64,000 nt of DNA, taken from assembly GCF_022919075.1 (NCBI RefSeq), contig NZ_CP095078.1, positions 1,674,001 to 1,738,000 on the forward strand, written 5' to 3'. Under the pieces are notes generated by a model that did not search any database, was not told the origin of the DNA, and saw only the letters and a program-made list of their open reading frames with translations. This document shows, piece by piece, positions 25,112 to 32,095 of this stretch. The stretch's first letter is position 1; every line of letters begins with the position of its first letter. This stretch comes from Nocardioides sp. W7. Lineage in GTDB: Bacteria > Actinomycetota > Actinomycetes > Propionibacteriales > Nocardioidaceae. Both the position numbers and the translations under genes were made by a program.

Positions 25112-26434
25112 GTGACGACCGACGTCAGCCGATTCATCGACGTCGACCGCGGGGAGATCCAGGGCGAGATCTTCCACAGTGCGGAGATCTACGAGCAGGA
25201 GCTGGAGCGGGTCTGGGCCCGGTCCTGGGTCTTCCTGGCCCACGACTCGATGATCCCCAAGCGCGGCGACTTCATCCAGACCTACATCGGCGAGGACCCG
25301 GTCGTGGTCGTGCGCCAGCGCGACGGCGGCGTGAAGGCGTTCCTCAACCAGTGCCGGCACCGCGGCATGCGGATCTGCCGGGCCGACCGCGGCAACGCCA
25401 AGGCGTTCATGTGCTCCTTCCACGGCTGGGTGTACGACACCGCCGGCAACCTGATCGAGGTGCCGCACGAGGAGACGGCGTACCGGCCCGAGGTCTTCGA
25501 CAAGTCGGACTGGGGGCCGCGACCGGTGGCCCGGCTGGAGAGCTACCGCGGCTTCTGGTTCGGCACCTGGGACGCCGAGGCGCCCTCGCTGACGGACTAC
25601 CTCGGCGACATGGCGTGGTACTTCGACGCGCACTTCGACCGCTACGCGTCGGGCTTCGAGGCGATCGCGGTGCACAAGTGGGTGATCGGGGCGAACTGGA
25701 AGCTCAACGCCGAGCAGCCCTCGTCCGACATGTACCACGGCGACGTCACCCACGTGTCGGCCAAGCAGGTGATGGGGATCGGCCCGACGCCGGACCGCGA
25801 GGGGCACCAGTTCAGCGGCACCTTCGGGCACGGCACCGGGTGGTGGGACGTCGGCGGCAACACCCGCCGCGCCTCGGTCGGCGACGCCTGGCTCGCGGAC
25901 CACCGCGAGGAGGTCGTCGAGCGGGTCGGCGAGCGCCGGGCCGACGGCGTCCGCGGCCACGCCAACATCTTCCCGAACTTCATGTTCCTGCATAACGGCA
26001 CCATCCGGGTCACCCACCCGCGCGGCCCGGACGAGTTCGAGGTCTGGGCCTGGACGATGGTCCCGGCCGACGCGCCGGCCGAGCTGAAGGAGGAGATCCG
26101 GGTCAAGGTGCTGCGCACCTTCAGCCCCGGCGGCCTCTTCGAGCAGGACGACGCCGAGAACTGGGTCGAGGAGCAGCGGATCATGCGCGGCTACATGGCC
26201 CGCCGCAGCCCGCTCGTCTACACGATGCGGATGGGCGAGGCGAGGCGCGACCAGCACGGCCTGCCCGGCCTCACCGTCGACCACCCGTACGCCGACGAGG
26301 GCTCGCGTGGGATGTACCGCCACTACCTCGACCTGATGATGTCGCCGACCTGGGCCGACGTCATCGAGCGCAAGCGGGAGCGAGACGAGCCCGTGACGGC
26401 TCGCCCGCTCGACAAGAACGGAGTGAGTCGATGA
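25112..26434 (+). CDS. Rieske ring-hydroxylating dioxygenase, alpha (catalytic) subunit
   Basis: A 440-residue oxygenase alpha subunit. The Rieske cluster is bound by Cys81, His83, Cys101 and His104 (NQCRHRGMR and CSFHGWVY). The mononuclear iron site is in SSDMYHGDVTH, with Asp206 as bridging residue and His209 and His214 as ligands, and a carboxylate near FEQDDAENW later. It should add O2 to an aromatic ring using electrons from the ferredoxin at 29386. GTG 25112 has AGGAGG upstream; the first 22 residues of the longer frame are not conserved-looking. Its stop overlaps the VOC gene by ATGA. Confidence 0.92.
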   Translation: MTTDVSRFIDVDRGEIQGEIFHSAEIYEQELERVWARSWVFLAHDSMIPKRGDFIQTYIGEDPVVVVRQRDGGVKAFLNQCRHRGMRICRADRGNAKAFMCSFHGWVYDTAGNLIEVPHEETAYRPEVFDKSDWGPRPVARLESYRGFWFGTWDAEAPSLTDYLGDMAWYFDAHFDRYASGFEAIAVHKWVIGANWKLNAEQPSSDMYHGDVTHVSAKQVMGIGPTPDREGHQFSGTFGHGTGWWDVGGNTRRASVGDAWLADHREEVVERVGERRADGVRGHANIFPNFMFLHNGTIRVTHPRGPDEFEVWAWTMVPADAPAELKEEIRVKVLRTFSPGGLFEQDDAENWVEEQRIMRGYMARRSPLVYTMRMGEARRDQHGLPGLTVDHPYADEGSRGMYRHYLDLMMSPTWADVIERKRERDEPVTARPLDKNGVSR

Positions 26435-27552
26435 GCGCACTGCTGCCCGTGGAGCGGCTGATCTCGATCGGGGTCGTCGTCGACGACCTCGAGCGGGCCA
26501 CCCGCCGCTACGCCGAGATCCTCGGCATCGACACCTGGGAGGTGCGCGAGCTCGGGGCCGACCGGCTCAGCGACGTGACCTCCCACGGCCGACGCGTCGA
26601 GGCGTCGTTCCGCACCGCCACCGGTACGACGCACGGCGCGGCCCGCGAGGCCGGGGTCTCGCCCGGGCCGGACGGCGTACCGGTGACCTTCGAGCTGGTC
26701 CAGCCGCTGACCGGCGAGACGCCCTTCCACGAGCTGCGCTTCCGCCGCAGGCAGGGCATCAGCCACCTGACCCTGAGTGTCGCCACCCGGGCGGAGTTCG
26801 CGGTGATCCGCGAGCGGCTGGCCGCGGCCGGCATCAGGGTCTCGGCCTCGATGACGGTCGACGGCGTCGTCGAGCGGCACTTCGTCGACACCCGCAAGGT
26901 GCTCGGCGGCTACCACGTCGAGGTCGTCGTGAGCGACGAGGAGCGCCCGGTACTGCCGGCCGACGAGGTCTGGGACCACTCCGGGACCTACGAGCGGCCG
27001 GCGGGCGTCGGCCCGCTGCCGGTGCAGGGCGTCGGGCACTTCGGCGTCGTGGTCGAGAACGTCGTGGAGACCATCGAGCGCTACCACGAGGTCTTCGGCA
27101 TCGAGCAGTTCCGGATGCGCGACTGGCGCACCGAGCCGGGCCTGCTGGACCGGCCGTTCTACCGCGGCGAGGACGTCGACCACGAGTACTACACCGGCCT
27201 CGCGCCGTTCCGGGACTTCGGCTTCGAGATCATCGAGCCGACGCTCGGCCCGAGCCACTACAACCGGGAGTTCCGCGACCTGTACGGCGAGGGCGTGCAC
27301 CACCTGCTGCTGTCGGTCACCGCCGACGAGGAGCTGTGGGACGCCAACCGGGAGTGGCTCGACTCGATCGGCGTGCCGCTGGCCATGGGCTCGACGCTCG
27401 TCGGCGGCTCCGGCGAGTTCGTCTACTACGACACCGCCCCCGACCTGGGCGGCTGGATGCTGGAGGCGACCTGTCGCCACTTCGCCGCCGAGCCGCACCT
27501 GGTCCGGCCCCACTACGTCATCGACTTCGCGGCCCTGGCCGCGGTCGTGTGA
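26431..27552 (+). CDS. Tandem vicinal oxygen chelate (glyoxalase-fold) protein
   Basis: A 373-residue protein with two VOC modules. Module 2 (about residues 196-350) keeps all four positions of a metal site: GVGHFGVVVEN, FEIIEPTLG, GVHHLLLSV and WMLEATC. Module 1 begins LISIGVVVDD, with no His at the first position, but keeps GISHLTLSV and YHVEVVVS, so it may be metal-free. The pattern is closer to methylmalonyl-CoA epimerase relatives than to ring-cleaving enzymes. It overlaps the alpha-subunit gene by 4 bp and precedes the beta-subunit gene, an unusual place. Function unknown; ring cleavage, isomerisation or substrate binding are possible. Confidence 0.75.
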   Translation: MSALLPVERLISIGVVVDDLERATRRYAEILGIDTWEVRELGADRLSDVTSHGRRVEASFRTATGTTHGAAREAGVSPGPDGVPVTFELVQPLTGETPFHELRFRRRQGISHLTLSVATRAEFAVIRERLAAAGIRVSASMTVDGVVERHFVDTRKVLGGYHVEVVVSDEERPVLPADEVWDHSGTYERPAGVGPLPVQGVGHFGVVVENVVETIERYHEVFGIEQFRMRDWRTEPGLLDRPFYRGEDVDHEYYTGLAPFRDFGFEIIEPTLGPSHYNREFRDLYGEGVHHLLLSVTADEELWDANREWLDSIGVPLAMGSTLVGGSGEFVYYDTAPDLGGWMLEATCRHFAAEPHLVRPHYVIDFAALAAVV

Positions 27553-27569
27553 TCGCCACGGAGACGACG

Positions 27570-28118
27570 ATGGACATCCTGATCAAGCACGGCTCGGTGC
27601 GGCCCGCCGACGCCGAGACCACCCACGCCGTCGCACAGTTCCTCTACCTGGAGGCCGACCTGCTCGACGAGTGGCGCTTCGAGGAGTGGCTCGAGCTGCT
27701 CGCCGAGGACCTGTACTACTGGTCGCCGACCCGCGAGAACCGGGTCTACCGCGAGCGCAGGCACGAGACCGCGGCGCCGGGCGGCTCGGCGTACTTCGAG
27801 GAGACGCGGGCCGACATGGTGCAGCGGGTGGAGCGGCTGGCCACCCACATGGCGTGGGCCGAGGACCCGCCCTCGCGCACCCGGCACCTGGTCAGCAACG
27901 TGCGGGTCTTCGAGACCGACCGGCCGGGGGAGTACGCCGTGTCGTCGAACTTCGTGGTCTACCGCACCCGGAGCGAGCGCGACCAGGACGAGATCGTCGG
28001 TCAGCGCCGGGACGTGATCCGGCGCGCGGACGGGGCAGCGGGCTTCGAGCTGGCGCACCGCGAGATCCGGTTCGACATGGCGACCCTGCTGATCAAGAAC
28101 CTCAGCTCGTTCTTCTGA
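27570..28118 (+). CDS. Rieske ring-hydroxylating dioxygenase, beta subunit
   Basis: A 182-residue protein of the dioxygenase beta-subunit family (SnoaL/NTF2-like fold). It has the HAVAQFLYLEADLLDEWRFE start, LLAEDLYYWSPTRENR and the end FDMATLLIKNLSSFF, which is typical. It supports the trimeric oxygenase structure. ATG 27570 has GGAG 6 bp upstream and is preferred. GTG 27549, overlapping the VOC stop, would add seven residues and cannot be excluded. Third gene of the alpha-VOC-beta set. Confidence 0.9.
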   Translation: MDILIKHGSVRPADAETTHAVAQFLYLEADLLDEWRFEEWLELLAEDLYYWSPTRENRVYRERRHETAAPGGSAYFEETRADMVQRVERLATHMAWAEDPPSRTRHLVSNVRVFETDRPGEYAVSSNFVVYRTRSERDQDEIVGQRRDVIRRADGAAGFELAHREIRFDMATLLIKNLSSFF

Positions 28119-28139
28119 GGTCCGGGCGGGGGCGCCGCC

Positions 28140-28379
28140 TCAGGCGCAGCCGGGTGCGTGCTCGGCCCGCCGGTAGGTGGCGACGACCTCGCCGTCCAGG
28201 GTGTACTCCAGGTGGTCGGCGTCGCTGAGCTCGGCGTACCCGTAGAGGACCTGCCACGAGCGTGTATCGGCCTCGGGACCGTCGTCGGTGCGCCGCCAGC
28301 TCTCGTCGCCGAACCAGAACCAGTTGACGCCGTCGGAGTTCCGCAGGAGTCGACCGGACCAGACCGCCGGCTGGGCAGG
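28140..28379 (-). pseudogene. Probable coding remnant without start codon
   Basis: On the minus strand an open frame of about 80 codons ends at TGA 28140-28142. Nearly every third position is G or C and the composition is protein-like (for example RNSDGVNWFWFGDESWRR and EYTLDGEVVATYRRAEHA). No ATG, GTG or TTG is found in frame before the 3' end of the aldo/keto reductase gene upstream. It may be the 3' part of a gene truncated by a local rearrangement, or start at an unusual codon. I do not recognise the family. It occupies most of the 302-bp gap 28119-28420. Confidence 0.4.
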
Positions 28380-28384
28380 AAGGT

Positions 28385-28450
28385 GGGGTACTCCGTCACA
28401 CAGGGGTGGGAATCCCGCCTTCAGACCCCGCTGGTGTGACGGAGTATCCC
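28385..28450. repeat. Inverted repeat over the 3' end of the aldo/keto reductase gene
   Basis: TACTCCGTCACAC (28389-28401) and its exact complement (28434-28446) lie 32 bp apart. An inner GGGGT/ACCCC pair (28403-28407 with 28425-28429) would extend the fold. The right arm codes for the last residues of the reductase. It may act as that gene's terminator, or mark the junction where the remnant at 28140 was cut. Confidence 0.6.
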
Positions 28451-29389
28451 GACGGCGTCCCGGACCTCGCTGTCCAGGTCCACCGTCATGGCCGGGTTCA
28501 GCGCGGCCAGCTCCTCGACCGACTCCGGTCCGATCACGGCGCTGACGACGCCCTCCTGGGCGAGCACCCAGGCGAGCGCGAGCACCGCGGGGTCGAGGCC
28601 GTGCGCGTCGGCCACCGCGGCGAAGGCGGCGGCGAAGCGGCGGTCGTCGGCGTCCGGTCCCGGCCCCTGCCAGCGGGCGGAGCCCAGGTGGGTGCGCTCC
28701 GCGGTGCCGGCGGCGAGCAGACCGCCGGCCAGCGGGCTGAACGCGGTCACCGGCACGCCGAGATGGCGGCAGGCGGGCAGCACCTCCGACTCGACCTGGC
28801 GGTGCCGGGCGCTGTAGCGGACCTGGTGCACGGCCGGACGGGGTACGCCGAGGGCGTCGGCGCGCAGCACGACCTCGGTGGCCTGCCAGCCGGCGTACGT
28901 CGAGATCCCGTAGTGCCGGATCGAGCCGTCACGGATCAGCTCGTCGAAAGTCAGCAGCAGCTCGTCGACCGGGACGGTCGGGTCGGGGTGGTGGGCGTGC
29001 AGGACGTCCACGTGGTCGGTGCGCAGCCGGCGCAGGCTGCGCTCCAGCGCGCGCCGCACGTGCGTGCGACCGAGCCCCGCACCGTCGGGGCCGTCGAGGA
29101 TCCGCTCGCCGACCTTGGTGCAGAGCACCACCTCGTCGCGACGCGCTCCGAGCACCCGGCCGAGCAGCTCCTCGGCCGAGGCCCGCTCCGTCGCGGCCGG
29201 CCGGCCGGGGCGGTCGAAGCGGGCCTGGTCGCCGTACGAGCTGGCGGTGTCGAGCAGGTTGATCCCGGCGTCCAGGGCGGCTCCGACCAGCCGGTCGACG
29301 TCCTCCGCCCGCGGGGCCACCCCGAAGGTGGCCGTCCCGATCGCCAGCCGGGACACGGCCGGCCCGGTGTCGCCGAGCGGGACCCTCAC
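28421..29389 (-). CDS. Aldo/keto reductase
   Basis: A 322-residue TIM-barrel oxidoreductase of the aldo/keto reductase superfamily. The catalytic tetrad can be placed as Asp and Tyr in NLLDTASSYGD, Lys in VVLCTKVGE and His in VDVLHAHHPDP; the cofactor loop is SAVIGPESVEELAAL. It may oxidise or reduce an intermediate of the dioxygenase route, where one would expect a dihydrodiol dehydrogenase; that is inference. The GTG start overlaps the ferredoxin stop (GTGA). Last intact gene of the minus-strand set; an inverted repeat spans its 3' end. Confidence 0.87.
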   Translation of the reverse strand: MRVPLGDTGPAVSRLAIGTATFGVAPRAEDVDRLVGAALDAGINLLDTASSYGDQARFDRPGRPAATERASAEELLGRVLGARRDEVVLCTKVGERILDGPDGAGLGRTHVRRALERSLRRLRTDHVDVLHAHHPDPTVPVDELLLTFDELIRDGSIRHYGISTYAGWQATEVVLRADALGVPRPAVHQVRYSARHRQVESEVLPACRHLGVPVTAFSPLAGGLLAAGTAERTHLGSARWQGPGPDADDRRFAAAFAAVADAHGLDPAVLALAWVLAQEGVVSAVIGPESVEELAALNPAMTVDLDSEVRDAVGILRHTSGV

Positions 29390-29718
29390 GCGGGCAGCGC
29401 GATCACGCTGTCGTCGAGCAGCACGTGGATCTCGCCGTCCTCGACCCTGACCTCGTAGGTCCGGATCGGTCCGGTCGCCGGGAGGGTCTTCGCCGCGCCG
29501 GTGCGCAGGCAGAACTTCGCCATGTGCCACACGCACTCGACCTCGCCGTCCTCGACGTACCCCTCCGAGAGCGAGGAGTCGGCATGGGAGCAGGTGTCGG
29601 CGGTCGCATAGAACTCGCCGTCGAGGTGGAAGAGCGCGATCGGCGGGCGCACCGAGTCGACCTTGAACCCCTCGCCGTCCTCGATCTCGGTCGCGGCACA
29701 CACCTTCAGCCAGGTCAT
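29386..29718 (-). CDS. Rieske-type [2Fe-2S] ferredoxin
   Basis: A 110-residue small Rieske protein. Cluster ligands are Cys43 and His45 (DTCSHADSSL) and Cys62 and His65 (ECVWHMAKF), at the spacing of dioxygenase ferredoxins (NdoA/BphF type). It should carry electrons from the reductase at 30594 to the Rieske cluster of the oxygenase at 25112. ATG 29718 lies 37 bp after the ABM gene; the stop overlaps the aldo/keto reductase start. Confidence 0.92.
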   Translation of the reverse strand: MTWLKVCAATEIEDGEGFKVDSVRPPIALFHLDGEFYATADTCSHADSSLSEGYVEDGEVECVWHMAKFCLRTGAAKTLPATGPIRTYEVRVEDGEIHVLLDDSVIALPA

Positions 29719-29755
29719 CGTGGTCCTCTCGTCGCGGGGGTACGTCGGTCGTGGG

Positions 29756-30490
29756 TCAGGCCGGCCAGTCGACCGTGGTGGACCAGGCGTCCTCGGCGCG
29801 CGGCAGCCAGCGGTCGTAGAGCAGGCGGAACTCCTGCTGGCGGTAGAACTCGGCGCCGTTGCTGCCGAACGTGCGCTCGGCCCGGACCCGGGCCGGGCCG
29901 CCGCTGCCGCTGCGGCGGCGCAGGAGCCAGTGCTGGTCGTAGATCCGCTGGGACTCCCACAGCTCCAGCAGCAGGATGTGTCGCGGGTCCTCGACCCCGC
30001 GCATCCAGGCGAACTCCAGGCAGCCCGGCTCGCGCCGGGTCTCGGCCTCGTTGGCGAGGAGGCCGGGCGCCTCGGCGTCGGGGTCGGCGAAGCAGGACTG
30101 GATCACGATCCGCACCGCCCCGCGCGCGGGCCACACGATGCGCCGACCGGCGCTCTGCGAGGCGGCGGTCCAGACGCCCTCGACGGGCGCGGCGTACTCG
30201 TGGGCGTAGGCCTCGGTGCCCGCCTCGTCGCGGCTGGCCAGCTCGGCCGGCAGCGAGGCGACCGCGCCGTCGGCGACCGCGGCGGCGTACGCGTCGTGGG
30301 CGTCCTCGTCCTCCCACAGCTGGACGACCGCGACCTGGTCGGGGGAGCTCAGGCTGCGGTACGCCTCGGCCTCGCGGCAGCCGGGCAACGAGCGGGCGGC
30401 GACGGCCTCAGCGGCCAGCCGGCCGGTGGCGGTGGCGCTGGCGGTGGCGGTGGCGGGCAGCGTGAGGCGATGCAGGATCCGGAGGGGCAC
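29756..30490 (-). CDS. Two-domain ABM-like (antibiotic biosynthesis monooxygenase fold) protein
   Basis: A 244-residue protein that looks like two ferredoxin-like alpha/beta modules of the ABM type. Module 1 has DQVAVVQLWEDEDAHDAYAA. Module 2 has VRIVIQSCFADPDAEAPGLL, PGCLEFAWMRGVEDPRHILL and LLELWESQRIYDQHW. These small folds act as cofactor-free oxygenases, isomerases or stress-related proteins. Being first in the operon with the ferredoxin suggests a role in handling a dioxygenase product, but none can be named. GTG 30490 follows a weak AGGGTGG; the longer frame upstream is arginine/proline-rich and probably not coding. Confidence 0.65.
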   Translation of the reverse strand: MPLRILHRLTLPATATASATATGRLAAEAVAARSLPGCREAEAYRSLSSPDQVAVVQLWEDEDAHDAYAAAVADGAVASLPAELASRDEAGTEAYAHEYAAPVEGVWTAASQSAGRRIVWPARGAVRIVIQSCFADPDAEAPGLLANEAETRREPGCLEFAWMRGVEDPRHILLLELWESQRIYDQHWLLRRRSGSGGPARVRAERTFGSNGAEFYRQQEFRLLYDRWLPRAEDAWSTTVDWPA

Positions 30491-30532
30491 GGACCCACCC
30501 TGAGCGCCGCGACCGGGCCGGACCAACGGCGC

Positions 30533-30551
30533 CGTTCGGCGCACCGGAACG
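30533..30551. promoter_or_regulatory. Putative IclR operator, CGTTC-N9-GAACG
   Basis: CGTTC (30533-30537) and GAACG (30547-30551) with 9 bp between, in the 103-bp divergent gap between the ABM gene and the ferredoxin reductase. It is centred, about 43 bp from each start. It overlaps a 12-bp palindrome AACGGCGCCGTT (30525-30536). It is the third copy of the layout seen at 14558 and 25021. Confidence 0.65.
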
Positions 30552-30593
30552 CGCCGCGCGGCGTGCTCGACCCGGCGTCGGTAGACCTGCCCC

Positions 30594-31841
30594 ATGGATC
30601 TCACACCGCCGAGCTCGATCGGCCTGGTCGGCGGCGGCCTCGCCGCCTTCTGGGCCGCGCAGACCCTGCGCGCCCAGGGGTACGACGGCCGGCTGCTGCT
30701 GGTCACCGACGAGCCGCACGCGCCCTACGACCGGCCGCCGCTGTCCAAGGAGGTGCTGCTCGGCACCCGGGAGAGCGCCCGGACCGAGCTCCTCGGCCCC
30801 GAGCTCGTCGCCGAGCTGGACCTCGAGCTGGTGCTGGGCGACCGCGTCACGGACCTCGACGTCGATTCCGGCCGGCTGACGCTCGAGTCCGGGATCCGGG
30901 TGCCCGTCGACCGGGTGCTGCTCGCCACGGGCGGCCGGGCCCGCGCGCTGCGGGTCCCGGGCGCCGACCTGCCCGGAGTCACCGTGCTGCGGACCCGGGA
31001 GGACGCCGAGCGGCTGCGCACGCTGCTGGTCGCCGGGGGACCGGTCGTCGTCTTGGGCGGCGGCTTCATCGGCCTGGAGGTCGCGGCGGCGGCGCGCGCG
31101 CTGGGCTGCGAGGTCACCGTCGTCGAGGCGGCCGACCGGCTGCTGGCCCGGGCCGTCCCGGCCACGGCCGGCGAGCAGGTCGCCCGGGCCCACCGCGCGA
31201 GCGGGATCCGCGTCGAGCTCGGACTCGGGGTCGCCACGATCGCCGGCGACGACCGGGTCCGGGAGGTCGTCCTCACCGACGGCCGGCGGATCGCGGCGAG
31301 CTGCGTGGTCGTGGGCATCGGCATGACGCCGGCCGACGAGCTCGCCCGCGCCGCCGGTCTCGAGGTCGGCGACGGCGTCCTCACCGACGCCGGTCAGACG
31401 ACGTCGAACCCGCACGTGCTCGCCGCCGGGGACGTCGCCTGCTCCCCGGACCCGTGGCACGGCGGCCGGGTCCGGGTCGAGCAGTGGCAGAGCGCCCAGG
31501 TGCAGGGGGTCGCGGCGGCCCACACGATGCTGGGGCTGGCACCGCCGGCGCCGCCGGTGGCCTGGTTCTGGTCCGACCAGGGCGAGGTGCGCCTGCAGGT
31601 CGCGGGCGTCCCGGCCCGCGGCCGCGACGTCGTACGACGCGGCGGCGACGGCGACTCGTGCACCCTCCACCTCGACGCCGGCCGGGTCGTGGGCGCGGTC
31701 TCGCTGAACCGGCCCCGCGACCTGCGCGGGGCGATGCTGCTCATCGAGTCCGGCGCCGTCGTCGACCCCGCGCTGTTCGCCGACGAGTCGGTGGACCTGC
31801 GGCGGACGGCGCGGGCGACCTCGCCGTCCGGGAGGCGTTAG
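30594..31841 (+). CDS. NAD(P)H-dependent ferredoxin reductase (FAD), dioxygenase electron-transfer type
   Basis: A 415-residue FAD protein of the BphG/rubredoxin-reductase-like family. The FAD-binding start is IGLVGGGLAAFWAAQTLR, PPLSKEVLLG is typical of the family, the NAD-binding motif is VVLGGGFIGLEVAAAARALG, and the second FAD contact is SNPHVLAAGDVACSPD. It should pass electrons from NADH to the ferredoxin at 29386. Divergent from the ferredoxin operon with a shared operator-like site. The 3' end overlaps the convergent small gene at 31838 by 4 bp. Confidence 0.9.
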   Translation: MDLTPPSSIGLVGGGLAAFWAAQTLRAQGYDGRLLLVTDEPHAPYDRPPLSKEVLLGTRESARTELLGPELVAELDLELVLGDRVTDLDVDSGRLTLESGIRVPVDRVLLATGGRARALRVPGADLPGVTVLRTREDAERLRTLLVAGGPVVVLGGGFIGLEVAAAARALGCEVTVVEAADRLLARAVPATAGEQVARAHRASGIRVELGLGVATIAGDDRVREVVLTDGRRIAASCVVVGIGMTPADELARAAGLEVGDGVLTDAGQTTSNPHVLAAGDVACSPDPWHGGRVRVEQWQSAQVQGVAAAHTMLGLAPPAPPVAWFWSDQGEVRLQVAGVPARGRDVVRRGGDGDSCTLHLDAGRVVGAVSLNRPRDLRGAMLLIESGAVVDPALFADESVDLRRTARATSPSGRR

Positions 31842-32095
31842 GCCTGCCCGGCGCGGTAGGCCGCCAGCACCTCGGCGACCCGGTCCTCGTCGCGCTCGGA
31901 CAGCGGGATGAGCAGCTCGGTGACCACGTCGGTGAGCTCGGCGATGCGCCGGTTGAGCTGACGGTTCTCCTGCGCCTCCTCCTCCAGCGCGGCCAGCCGG
32001 GCGCGGACGGAGACGGGGCGGGGGCGCAACTGCTCCCAGCGGTCGCGGGCGATCCGGGCCCGGGACTGGACGGCGCTGAACGGGACGGCACTCAT
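31838..32095 (-). CDS. Small coiled-coil protein of unknown function
   Basis: An 85-residue protein, unrecognised. It has a basic N-terminal third (SRARIARDRWEQLRPRP) and a helix with heptad-like leucines and many Glu/Arg (RLAALEEEAQENRQLNRRIA, then VVTELLIPLSERDEDRVAEV), so a coiled coil is likely. ATG 32095 has AGGAG upstream and overlaps the stop of the LicD/methyltransferase gene by ATGA, so it is translated with it. It is the third gene of a compact operon with a nucleotidyltransferase and the fusion enzyme, and might be a partner or scaffold. Confidence 0.6.
   Translation of the reverse strand: MSAVPFSAVQSRARIARDRWEQLRPRPVSVRARLAALEEEAQENRQLNRRIAELTDVVTELLIPLSERDEDRVAEVLAAYRAGQA

Noticed and set aside
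23864..26440. An 858-codon minus-strand frame opposite the Rieske alpha and extradiol genes
   Set aside because: The plus-strand genes have clear motifs; the antisense frame is low complexity in its lower half and only mirrors coding bias.
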